Program-made: the position numbers and the translations under genes
The notes under the pieces: generated by a model
What the model saw: the letters and a program-made list of their open reading frames with translations, nothing else
What the model was told of the DNA's origin: nothing
The model's database searches: none
Shown here: piece by piece, positions 9,063 to 17,008 of the stretch
How the letters are laid out: the number at the start of each line of letters is the position of its first letter
How positions within the stretch are numbered: position 1 is the stretch's first letter
DNA from: Bacteroidota bacterium
GTDB lineage: Bacteria > Bacteroidota > Ignavibacteria > Kapaibacteriales > UBA961
Length of the DNA stretch: 37,754 nt
Assembly (NCBI GenBank): GCA_020852855.1
Contig: JADZAA010000025.1
Location: 1-37,754, forward strand
Reading direction: 5' to 3'

Positions 9063-9665
9063 ATGGATTTGATGCGCGAACATTTTCTTGAAGCGGCCGA
9101 TGTTTTACGGCAATTTATCGAAAACGGCGAAAATTTCATTGCTATTGAACGTGCCGGTGAAATTATGGCAAATGCGATAAAATCCGGCGGAAAAATACTC
9201 AGTTGCGGCAATGGCGGCTCGATGTGCGATGCAATGCACTTTGCCGAAGAGCTTACCGGCCGATACCGCGAAGACCGCCCTGCTATTGCTGCCATTGCTG
9301 TTTCGGACGCTTCGCATATAGCCTGCGTAGGCAATGATTACGGCTACGAATTTACTTTTTCGCGCTATGTGGAAGCACTCGGCAACGGCGGCGACGTGCT
9401 TTTGGCGATCAGTACAAGCGGCAGCTCTCCCAACGTTTTACGTGCAATTCAAGCCGCCAGGCAAAAGGGAATGAGCGTTGTGGGGCTTACCGGCAAAGAC
9501 GGTGGCAAAATGGCTTCGCTATGCGACGTTGAAATTCGCGCACCATATTCGCGCTATGCCGACAGAGCGCAGGAAATTCATATAAAAGTGATACACTCAT
9601 TGATTGATTATATCGAAAGAGCCGTGAAAGACAATCCGAAAACAGAAACGCCGAATTTACGGTAA
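9063..9665 (+). CDS. gmhA: Phosphoheptose (sedoheptulose 7-phosphate) isomerase
   Basis: GmhA converts sedoheptulose 7-phosphate to D-glycero-D-manno-heptose 7-phosphate, the first step to the heptoses of the LPS inner core. The SIS domain is clear: [18 protein letters not shown] with the catalytic/metal His and Glu, then [13 protein letters not shown] for phosphate binding, then [11 protein letters not shown], and the C-terminal helix [16 protein letters not shown] with the other catalytic histidine. I chose ATG 9063 (200 residues), preceded by GAGGA about ten bases away; a TTG at 9054 overlaps the ftsY stop and adds three residues. The paralogue DiaA is an alternative for the fold, but the catalytic residues favour GmhA. 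It links the cluster to envelope synthesis; its substrate is a product of transketolase. Confidence 0.9.
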   Translation: MDLMREHFLEAADVLRQFIENGENFIAIERAGEIMANAIKSGGKILSCGNGGSMCDAMHFAEELTGRYREDRPAIAAIAVSDASHIACVGNDYGYEFTFSRYVEALGNGGDVLLAISTSGSSPNVLRAIQAARQKGMSVVGLTGKDGGKMASLCDVEIRAPYSRYADRAQEIHIKVIHSLIDYIERAVKDNPKTETPNLR

Positions 9666-9690
9666 TTGTTGATTTTCCGGCAATCGAAAA

Positions 9691-11730
9691 ATGAAGCGTT
9701 ATACTTTTTTCTTGATTTTTTTGCTCTTATCGTACCTTGCTGCCAAAGCCGGAGGCGAACAGCAAAAAACAGCCGATGCAGGGAATATACGGCTGACATT
9801 AAGCAGCTTCGGCACTGTGGGAAGCGGTTTTGCAGGTTGGCCCGGTATAGTTTCCTGCGAGTATCCGCGCGGTAGCGGCATTGAGAATATGTTCTTGGGC
9901 GGATTATGGGTGGGTGCCGTAAAAAATGGCGGAAAAATTGCCGTTTCGTCGGCTGCTGTCGACGTTACTTCCACGCGCAATCTTTCCGAAGGCTTTGAAT
10001 TTACCAATTCCGATTTTCAGTATATAACGCAACGTTCATCTTTGCCCGCAAGCCCGTATTACTCGCCTAAAGCAATATCCCATCAAGACTTTACAGCTGA
10101 TTTTACCGATACCAATCTTATTGTTCCCGAATTAAATCAAAAAATCCCGTTGCATACCGACCCGCTTGGTCTTGCCGTGCATTTCGAGTCGTATTGCTGG
10201 AATTTCCCTTATGCCGATTATTTCGTGATATTATCGTATTCGGTCAAAAATGTATATGATAAACCGTTAGACAGTTTGTACTTCGGACTTTGGACAGATT
10301 TGGTTGTGCGCAACACGAAAATTACTCGTCCGTCGGGGTCGGCATTTTATTCGGCCGGCGGTAATTTTATTATAGATTCGCTTAGTATGATGGGCGAATG
10401 GGACGCAGCCGGCGATAATGGTCTGGCCGATAATTATGTTTGCGTTAAATTGCTCGGTGCAGAACCGTCCGCCGCTTCCACGCATTTCAATACATGGGGT
10501 TTCCGCAATACAACGGGCGATGTTTGGGAGCAAAGCCCCGCAGACGATGAAGCAAAATACCGGCGGCTTTCGTCGAATTTCCTAAATGAAGTAACGCTCG
10601 ATTACGCAAAAGAACAATTGGCCAAACCGCTGAACCGTTCGCAAATGATTTCTTTCGGACCGTATCCGCGCCTTAATCCGGGCGATTCGGTCAAATTTGC
10701 CTTTGCTGTTATTGCTGCAAAAAAGCCGGGAGCGCAAACAGCCGATAATGAAACTACGCGCCGAATTTTGTATAAAAATGCAGATTGGGCGCAGCGTGCA
10801 TATAACGGTTCGGATGCAAACGGCAACAATAAATTGGACAGCAATGAAACGGATATTAAAGGCGACGGCTCAATCGTTCGCTACCTGTTGCCCGCACCGC
10901 CGCCTTCGCCTAAATTTCGTGTGGAAACCGCACAAGGCGCGGCAACTCTGTATTGGGCGGATAATGCGGAAAATTCAACCGATATTATTACCAATCGTAA
11001 AAACTTTGAAGGTTACAGAATATACCGCTCCAATGCGGGCGACGATACACGAGGCATAACAGAACTGAAACTTGCGGCAAGTTTTGACAAACCCGGCAAC
11101 GGTTTGTTTTACGATAACGGTTTCGATGAAGCTCGAATTACAGATGCGGCCGGAAATCCCGCAAAAAAATATTTCGACGGCGATACTATTGGCTACACAT
11201 ATCGTTACAATATCCCGCATTTGCTTGACGGCTGGTTGTATACCGTTGCGATTACGTCGTTCAGCAACGGCGAACCGAACGACGGACTGCCGTCGCTTGA
11301 AACATCTACGCTCGAAACTTCTACAAATATTATTACCGGAACACCTGTTTCCGCAGCCGATACGGCCGCAGAACTCGGTATTTTTCCGAATCCGTATTAT
11401 ACAGCCGCCGCTTGGGATGCACGGACGAACGCTGAACGCGGACGTAAAGTATATTTTTACAATTTGCCGGAGCGTGCGCAGATAACCGTATTTTCGGTTT
11501 CGGGCGATAAAATCTATTCGGCTTTGCACGAAGCGGGCAAATCGCAAGGGCAGACGATACAATGGTTTGAGCAGACAAACAGCACTAAAACGCAATTCGG
11601 CGGCGGAATACATGCTTGGGACATTATTTCCGACGGTGACCAAGCCGTCGCGCCCGGGCTGTATATTGTTCGCGCCGAAGACTTAAACTCCGGCAAAGTG
11701 AAAACCGGTAAAATAATGATTTTGAAATAA
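9691..11730 (+). CDS. Secreted protein with T9SS C-terminal sorting domain
   Basis: This 679-residue protein begins with a Sec signal peptide (hydrophobic core FFLIFLLLSYLAA, cleavage probably near residue 20). A long beta-rich region of unknown function follows, with repeated W/Y-rich segments. At about 373-393 there is an acidic DANGNNKLD...KGDG stretch resembling a calcium-binding dockerin/EF-hand loop. At about 400-530 is a fibronectin-III-like segment (KFRVETAQGAATLYW, then FEGYRIYRS). The C-terminus (about 560-679) has FPNPYY, a beta-strand domain and a final GLYIVRAEDLNSGKVKTGKIMILK-type tail, as in type IX secretion cargo. It should therefore cross the outer membrane and be exposed at the surface. 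Large proteins of this build are common in Ignavibacteria/Chlorobi-like genomes, mostly uncharacterised. It follows gmhA by 25 bases and precedes another cargo gene by 32. Confidence 0.85.
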   Translation: MKRYTFFLIFLLLSYLAAKAGGEQQKTADAGNIRLTLSSFGTVGSGFAGWPGIVSCEYPRGSGIENMFLGGLWVGAVKNGGKIAVSSAAVDVTSTRNLSEGFEFTNSDFQYITQRSSLPASPYYSPKAISHQDFTADFTDTNLIVPELNQKIPLHTDPLGLAVHFESYCWNFPYADYFVILSYSVKNVYDKPLDSLYFGLWTDLVVRNTKITRPSGSAFYSAGGNFIIDSLSMMGEWDAAGDNGLADNYVCVKLLGAEPSAASTHFNTWGFRNTTGDVWEQSPADDEAKYRRLSSNFLNEVTLDYAKEQLAKPLNRSQMISFGPYPRLNPGDSVKFAFAVIAAKKPGAQTADNETTRRILYKNADWAQRAYNGSDANGNNKLDSNETDIKGDGSIVRYLLPAPPPSPKFRVETAQGAATLYWADNAENSTDIITNRKNFEGYRIYRSNAGDDTRGITELKLAASFDKPGNGLFYDNGFDEARITDAAGNPAKKYFDGDTIGYTYRYNIPHLLDGWLYTVAITSFSNGEPNDGLPSLETSTLETSTNIITGTPVSAADTAAELGIFPNPYYTAAAWDARTNAERGRKVYFYNLPERAQITVFSVSGDKIYSALHEAGKSQGQTIQWFEQTNSTKTQFGGGIHAWDIISDGDQAVAPGLYIVRAEDLNSGKVKTGKIMILK

Positions 11731-11762
11731 CGGGCTTTTCCAACAATATACAAGGTCTTTTT

Positions 11763-13919
11763 ATGAAATATTCGCTTCTTTTGTTAATGTTCTTTTGCGC
11801 TGCCGCCGCTTTTGCGCAATATCCGAAGGCAAGCGTTCAAGATATTATGCGCCTGCCGGCCGATTCCGTAAATGCAGGCTCGCTTATTTCGCCGCACAAC
11901 GGCGATACGGTTGTTTTGCGCGGGATAGTGGCTGTGCCGCCCGTTGTGAAATTTCCCGATTCGATGCAAAAAATACTTATTGCAGGCAACAAAAATTGGA
12001 CTGTGTTTTTAATAGACGAAAACATTGCCGCTGCAAAAGAATATTCGGGAATTACCGTTATTTGCGACACTTCGAATTCCGATTCAAAGTTCAGTCGTTT
12101 GCAAATAGGGCAACTCGTGGAAATAACAGGGCGAGTTACGAATTTTCCGGCTGGACGACTTGGAATAAGCCAATTTGAAATGCTTGCCAATACCAAAGTT
12201 GAATTTATTGACGACGGCATGGAAATTCCGCCGCCGCCGCAAGTAAAAATATCCGATTTCGTAAGCGGAACAGTTCCCGGTACACCGCAAATTGCAACCG
12301 GTGCTAAATATGCCGGAATACAGGTTGAGCTTAATAATGTAAATGTGGTCAGCGTAGTGAAAAATATGAGCAGCGGCCGCACTACAGTTATTTTGCAGGA
12401 CGAAAACGGCAATCAAATGTATTTGCGTGACCAATCGAATTATTTCAATACCGGACAACCTATCAACAAATTCATTCCGCCGCCCGAAGGACAGCGTTTA
12501 TCGTTTGTACGAGGATATATCACGTCTAATAATTTAGGCGGGCAACCTGTTCCGTTTATGATTTCACCGGTTTTTCCGGGCGATGTAAAAGCCGATGAAA
12601 GTGCCGTGCCACCTACAATCGGAATAGTTCGCAGCCCGCGCGTTAATGCCTTCCCGACTTCTTCCGAAACTGTTCCCGTAGGTGCAATAGTGCGCAAAGG
12701 TGCTGCCGAAATTACTGCGGTAACATTTTATTATACGGTCGACGGCGGTGCAAGACAAAGCATAGCCGCAACAAAAATTAACGATACGACGTATGCGGCC
12801 GCAATTCCGCCCCAAGCGGCTAACTCTTTGATTCGCTGGAAAATATCTGCTACAGATGCGGCTGATTTTAAGGTGTCCGTACCCTCTGTTGATACATCAT
12901 ACTTTTTTTATCGCGTATTAGACCGCACGGCCGTAATTGCCGACGTGCGCGAACAATTTACCCGCAACGGAAATTCCGTTTATCAAGGTTATTGGGTAAC
13001 TCTCGAGGGCATTGTAACGGCCTCGGCTTCCGATATTGTAAAAACGGGAACTCTTTCGCAGCCGCGTGTGTATATTCAGGACGGGGCAGAAGGATATTCG
13101 GCTCTTTATTTAAAATCAGATTCTCCAAACGCAAAAATCCGTGCATTCAGCCGTGGCGATAAAATTAAAGTGAAAGGTGTTATTGTCGAAAATTTTAATT
13201 TAACGGCACTCGATTCTATTGAAAATGCCGGCGTATCGCTAATTTCTACGGGCAATGCCATGCCCGGCTATCATCAAGCGGCAACGGCCGATTTCTCCGG
13301 TAAAGCCGCAGGTAATCAATCCGTAGAACCCTGGGAAAGTATGCTTGTAGAGTTCAAAAACGTTGCTGTTGCCGATACAAATGCGGACACCGGCGGAAAT
13401 TTCGGGGAATTTAATATTGTTGATGAAGCAAAATTCAACAGCGGAGCCGAAAATCAAGCCAAAATGCGCGTGGAAACCGATGAAGGCTCTACCACTTTGG
13501 CAACTGCTCCCGCCGCCGGCAAGCGCGTATTGCAACGCGGCGAAAAACTCTCTTCGATTAAAGGCATTATGTATTTCAGCTTCAGTAATTTCAAATTGGT
13601 TCCGCGCGACGATAACGATGTTACGCTCAATGCCAATTCGGTTGAATACAGTCCGGATTTTGTTAATTCGCTCGAGGCTTTCCCGAATCCTTTTGCCGAC
13701 AATGCTTCATTGTCCGTGTCTTTCGATTCGGACGTAAATGCGTCAATAACGCTGATTGACCACGCCGGAAATACGGTTGGAAGCATAGCCGACGGTTTCT
13801 TTGCGGCGGGCAGCTATGTATTCCGTTTGAACTCTGCCGGACTGTCTGCCGGTGCATATACTTGCAGAATTGTAACAGGTAACGGAACAGCCGCCACACG
13901 CTTGCTTATAGTGCGCTGA
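11763..13919 (+). CDS. Secreted OB-fold/Ig-like repeat protein with T9SS sorting domain
   Basis: This 718-residue protein has a signal peptide ending near AAAAFA-QYPKA. Two similar regions (about 35-160 and 395-500) contain VVLRGIVAVPP/VTLEGIVTASA, a VYIQDG-like strand and QLVEITGRV/KIKVKGVIV. These look like duplicated OB-fold domains of the YhcR/DUF5689 kind, seen in extracellular nucleases and many Bacteroidetes surface proteins. An Ig-like beta-sandwich lies between them (about 290-385). The C-terminal tail (about 630-718) starts with EAFPNPF and ends in AGAYTCRIVTGNGTAATRLLIVR, a type A T9SS sorting domain. No nuclease catalytic core is visible, so binding or scaffolding seems more likely than catalysis. 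It is the last gene of the rightward run and ends just before a strong terminator. Confidence 0.82.
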   Translation: MKYSLLLLMFFCAAAAFAQYPKASVQDIMRLPADSVNAGSLISPHNGDTVVLRGIVAVPPVVKFPDSMQKILIAGNKNWTVFLIDENIAAAKEYSGITVICDTSNSDSKFSRLQIGQLVEITGRVTNFPAGRLGISQFEMLANTKVEFIDDGMEIPPPPQVKISDFVSGTVPGTPQIATGAKYAGIQVELNNVNVVSVVKNMSSGRTTVILQDENGNQMYLRDQSNYFNTGQPINKFIPPPEGQRLSFVRGYITSNNLGGQPVPFMISPVFPGDVKADESAVPPTIGIVRSPRVNAFPTSSETVPVGAIVRKGAAEITAVTFYYTVDGGARQSIAATKINDTTYAAAIPPQAANSLIRWKISATDAADFKVSVPSVDTSYFFYRVLDRTAVIADVREQFTRNGNSVYQGYWVTLEGIVTASASDIVKTGTLSQPRVYIQDGAEGYSALYLKSDSPNAKIRAFSRGDKIKVKGVIVENFNLTALDSIENAGVSLISTGNAMPGYHQAATADFSGKAAGNQSVEPWESMLVEFKNVAVADTNADTGGNFGEFNIVDEAKFNSGAENQAKMRVETDEGSTTLATAPAAGKRVLQRGEKLSSIKGIMYFSFSNFKLVPRDDNDVTLNANSVEYSPDFVNSLEAFPNPFADNASLSVSFDSDVNASITLIDHAGNTVGSIADGFFAAGSYVFRLNSAGLSAGAYTCRIVTGNGTAATRLLIVR

Positions 13920-13944
13920 CGTTTATTGTTTTACTTTACTTGCG

Positions 13945-13983
13945 TCGGGTTGTGCGCTTTTTTTGCGTACAGCCCGATTTTTT
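13945..13983 (+). terminator. Strong intrinsic terminator after the T9SS cargo genes
   Basis: TCGGGTTGTGCGC (13945-13957) pairs with GCGTACAGCCCGA (13965-13977) over 13 positions with two G-T wobbles, closing a seven-T loop, and is followed by TTTTTT. It lies 26 bases after the stop at 13919. Confidence 0.85.
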
Positions 13984-14228
13984 ATGCGGTAAAATCGCAA
14001 GAAAAAAAGCCCGACGAACAATGGTAGTAGCGCAAAGAATTTATCATTATCTAAGCCTATTGCAGAACGTCACTTACGGTCTGTCGTCAAGTCTGAAGTG
14101 CCGGTTTTCATTGTATTGATATATGGTGATTGGCATTGAATTCTCTGCTAAAATAAATGATTTTAATACGCTGCAACAACTCTAATGATTGATTTTGCAA
14201 AAAAATCCGAAAATTAATAACACAAAAT
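13984..14228. other. AT-rich intergenic stretch before the glycosidase gene
   Basis: I see no gene here. A second copy of AGCCCGAC (14008-14015) could compete for pairing with the terminator arm at 13945. The sequence becomes distinctly AT-richer from about 14100, anticipating the composition of the next gene. No confident promoter is visible; TGATTTTG near 14190 is only a partial match to the -7 consensus. Confidence 0.4.
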
Positions 14229-15539
14229 ATGACACAGAAAATAATTGTATTTATATTGTTTCTGCTTGCCGCAGGGGCAAGTAATGCCCAAGACACCTGT
14301 TTAACTTACTTGAAACTTGGAATTTCATTCCCGCCGGTTTCCGACAATTCTCAAAGGTCATTTGCAAATACGCATTTGAACACTCTCGGAGTAAACAAAA
14401 TAAGATTTGCGGAAGATTGGGCTTTAAGAGAGCCAACAAAAGGTAATTTCAATTGGAAACCTTTGGACGAAAGAATAAATTGGGCATTTGAAAATAATTA
14501 CGAAATTCTTTTAACCATTCAATCAAATGTACCGTCTTGGGCATGCTCTTCTGCGAAAAATGAAAAATCTTGTGTTTTTAATGACAACAACGATTTTAAA
14601 ATCTATATTGATTCTTTGCTTAAAAGATATGCCGGTAAAATTGCAAAAATTCAATTTGGAAACGAATGGCAATCGAGTTATTGGTATATTGGAAACGCAG
14701 GCGATTTTATTGCTGCTAATAATACTGTTTATAATTCTGTACGGATTAATTCTCCATTAACTAAATTTATTCTTGGTGGCTTTACGAGTGCATCTTTAAG
14801 ATTTATGGCAGGTTGCAACGGGTATGTTTCCTCTTTTTATGACGATGACGGAAATTATTTTGATTCTACATTTCTAAGCGTTAATTGTTCCACTCCCACA
14901 GTACAAACCATAATAAAAAGAATTGATTCCGTTCTTCAATATGCACAATACGATATGCTTGACATACATCTTTATGATGATGTCGAGCAATGGGACAAAT
15001 ATTATTTGAATTTTTTACAAAAAGTGAACAAACCTATTATAGTTTCGGAATTTGGCGGCCCAAATATGAATTACGAAGCGTACTCCGAGGCGTATCAGGC
15101 AAATAGGCTTTATCAATACATTAAAAAATTAGACAGTTTGCAAATTAAAGAAGCCTATTATTTTAAATTGATTGAAGGTTCGTCCAATGCGGCACATTCA
15201 AAATCGGGACTGATTGACGGTACAACCGCAACTGAAAAACCGGCGTATTTTCTATTTAAATCATTTACGCATTGTATTACATCTGTTCAAGAGCAAGCAA
15301 GCGGGGCAGAATTAAAGGTTTTTCCAAATCCGACTTCCGAAAAATTGACAATAGCATCTCCGTTGCAACAATTTGATACGGACACTGTACAAATTTATGA
15401 TTCAATGGGCTCAATAGTTAAAACGGTCGGTATAAATCAACCTCTTACGGTTATTGATATTTTAAAATTATCAAGCGGATTATATTATATCCGATCGAAA
15501 AATAATACCGCACCTACATTAAAATTTATAAAACAATAG
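14229..15539 (+). CDS. Secreted clan GH-A glycoside hydrolase-like protein with T9SS sorting domain
   Basis: This 436-residue protein has a signal peptide ending near GASNA-QDT, a TIM-barrel region (about 25-345) and a T9SS type A tail (about 360-436: LKVFPNPTSEKL, then SGLYYIRS). The barrel has the two carboxylates expected for retaining clan GH-A enzymes: E146 in FGNEWQS as acid/base and E274 in VSEFGGP as nucleophile, plus DIHLYDD between them. Motif IRFAEDWALREPTKGNFNW near 57-76 is typical of GH5/GH39/GH10-like barrels that begin with a 'goes like this: W...P..G.F.W' pattern. I cannot assign the exact GH family or substrate. Codon choice is strikingly A/T-biased compared with neighbours, which suggests acquisition by transfer. 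It is isolated between a terminator and a long intergenic region. Confidence 0.78.
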   Translation: MTQKIIVFILFLLAAGASNAQDTCLTYLKLGISFPPVSDNSQRSFANTHLNTLGVNKIRFAEDWALREPTKGNFNWKPLDERINWAFENNYEILLTIQSNVPSWACSSAKNEKSCVFNDNNDFKIYIDSLLKRYAGKIAKIQFGNEWQSSYWYIGNAGDFIAANNTVYNSVRINSPLTKFILGGFTSASLRFMAGCNGYVSSFYDDDGNYFDSTFLSVNCSTPTVQTIIKRIDSVLQYAQYDMLDIHLYDDVEQWDKYYLNFLQKVNKPIIVSEFGGPNMNYEAYSEAYQANRLYQYIKKLDSLQIKEAYYFKLIEGSSNAAHSKSGLIDGTTATEKPAYFLFKSFTHCITSVQEQASGAELKVFPNPTSEKLTIASPLQQFDTDTVQIYDSMGSIVKTVGINQPLTVIDILKLSSGLYYIRSKNNTAPTLKFIKQ

Positions 15540-15887
15540 ACGGAGATTTCGTTACTATGCACATATATTTGCGGTTAATCAAAGTATAATTCTTTGCATC
15601 ATTTCTTTTGATTGTAGAAAAACTCATTCGGATGCAAAGTTCAGATTATTTATGAACGAGTATAAAGAAAGAAAGGCGATAGTTCTATAAATTGCTATCA
15701 TTGCTTTTAATGTAAAATGATGAATTCAATAATCAAAGGCATCCGATAAATCTATATTCATCGGTCCGCTGTATAAAACAATTTCAAGAACCTGAAACAA
15801 AACATTGGTAATTCAGCGGAAAATTACGATATTTGCAATATAGCCTTTCGGCTAATCCTTTCATAAGTACACAAGGAGTATTTTACC
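15540..15887. other. Long intergenic region with an inverted repeat
   Basis: No gene is evident. A perfect 9-bp inverted repeat, CTTTGCATC (15592-15600) and GATGCAAAG (15631-15639), is separated by 30 bases and has no T-run, so it is not a classical terminator. A smaller dyad CCGAT/ATCGG lies near 15747-15769. The right end holds the promoter and Shine-Dalgarno site of the universal stress protein gene. Confidence 0.55.
15805..15835 (+). promoter_or_regulatory. Probable promoter of the universal stress protein gene
   Basis: TTG (15805-15807) and GATATTTG (15828-15835) are 20 bases apart, close to the Bacteroidetes TTTG/TAnnTTTG pattern with one mismatch at the first position of the -7 box. 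The start codon follows 52 bases later. Confidence 0.4.
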
Positions 15888-16334
15888 GTGATTCAATTCA
15901 AAACCATCGTTGTTCCCACCGATTTTTCTCCTCATGCGGAGAATGCACTCGGTTATGCCAAAGAGCTGGCACGCAGTTCAAGCGGTGCGTTGCATCTTAT
16001 ACACGTAATAGAGCCTATGGTTTATCCGGTGGATTGGGGATATGCGCAGGTAGGTTTTATTGACGTTGAAAAAGAGTTTGTGAAAGCGGCAGAACGCGAC
16101 CTTGGAACGCTGAAAACCTCTATTGAAGCCGAAGGAATTCCGGTAACTGCCACAATTGCACACGGCAAAGCGTCGGATTGCATAACTTCTTATGCTATGG
16201 ATAATAATGCCGACGTTATTTGTATTGCTACGCATGGGCGCGGCGGCTTCGAACATTTTCTTTTCGGTAGCACAACCGAGCGCGTACTGCGCAAGGCACA
16301 TTGTCCCGTATTTGTGGTGAAAATTCAAAAGTAA
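15888..16334 (+). CDS. Universal stress protein (UspA family)
   Basis: This 148-residue single-domain Usp protein starts at a GTG with an excellent Shine-Dalgarno AAGGAG at 15873-15878, nine bases away. It begins with IVVPTDFSPHAENAL and ends with the ATP-binding motif ATHGRGGFEHFLFGSTTERVL (G-2x-G-9x-G-S/T pattern), so it is probably of the ATP-binding UspFG-like type. Usp proteins are cytoplasmic and associated with survival under starvation or respiratory stress. It converges with a hemerythrin gene at 16367-16873. A second, more diverged Usp gene is at 25805-26302. Confidence 0.9.
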   Translation: MIQFKTIVVPTDFSPHAENALGYAKELARSSSGALHLIHVIEPMVYPVDWGYAQVGFIDVEKEFVKAAERDLGTLKTSIEAEGIPVTATIAHGKASDCITSYAMDNNADVICIATHGRGGFEHFLFGSTTERVLRKAHCPVFVVKIQK

Positions 16335-16366
16335 GAATCTATCGAAAAATTATTTACCGCAAAGAT

Positions 16367-16873
16367 TTATTTTACTAATTCATCATATTTAAATCCGGCC
16401 CTTTCCAACGAGCGTTTTGCGGATTCAAAGGCATAAACAGCCGCATTGTGCGGTTGCATAGGCACTTCTGTCGCATTCTCCAATTGTTCCAATATCGCTT
16501 GCGTTTCTCCTTGCGTTAAATTCTCGCATACGTCGTACATTCCGCCCGGCTCTTCTTCTAAAATATCATGCTTTTCAAGCACATACCGCAGAACTTTTAT
16601 TATATCGGGCGTAGGCGGAATAACCATCAAAGCCGTTAATGCGCCGTGGTCAAGCCTTAATTTGGCGGCAAGCGGCAATGGAACGCCGCCATTGGCTTTC
16701 TGTGCGGCCGGGAATAAAATTCTCTCCTCCATTTTTATGTGCTTCAATAAACCGGCGCGAAATTGTTGGTAATATTCCATTTGTATTTCACCGTCTTTTT
16801 CCGTTGCTTTGTCCAGCAGTTTTTCCACACGCCGATGATCGTTTGTGAAAAAATCGTAAATCGGTTTATTCAT
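16367..16873 (-). CDS. Hemerythrin HHE domain protein
   Basis: A 168-residue cytoplasmic four-helix-bundle protein expected to bind a non-haem di-iron site. Candidate ligands are seen in order: His in NDHRRVE (about 13), His and Glu in HIKMEER (about 45-50), His in LDHGAL (about 75), and His and Glu in EKHDILEEEPGGMYD (about 99-105). The last motif, EEPGGMYD, is characteristic of one subgroup of hemerythrin-like proteins. A C-terminal extension of about 40 residues (EVPMQPHNAAVYAFE onward) has no clear function. Roles proposed for the family include oxygen, nitric oxide or iron-sulfur repair chemistry; none can be chosen here. Confidence 0.88.
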   Translation of the reverse strand: MNKPIYDFFTNDHRRVEKLLDKATEKDGEIQMEYYQQFRAGLLKHIKMEERILFPAAQKANGGVPLPLAAKLRLDHGALTALMVIPPTPDIIKVLRYVLEKHDILEEEPGGMYDVCENLTQGETQAILEQLENATEVPMQPHNAAVYAFESAKRSLERAGFKYDELVK

Positions 16874-17008
16874 AATTACTTACATTCTCTGTGGAATTGA
16901 ATGAAAAAGTTATTTTTTTAGTTTGCGAATAAATAATTGCGCATTGATTTGAAAAAATATGACAAAAACTAATTCGACGAGATAAATTATTGCACAATAA
17001 ACCGTAAA

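Noticed and set aside
16874-17008. A frameshifted remnant of the MetH reactivation domain
   Set aside because: The 135 bases between metH and the hemerythrin gene are too short for it and show no matching residues in any frame.
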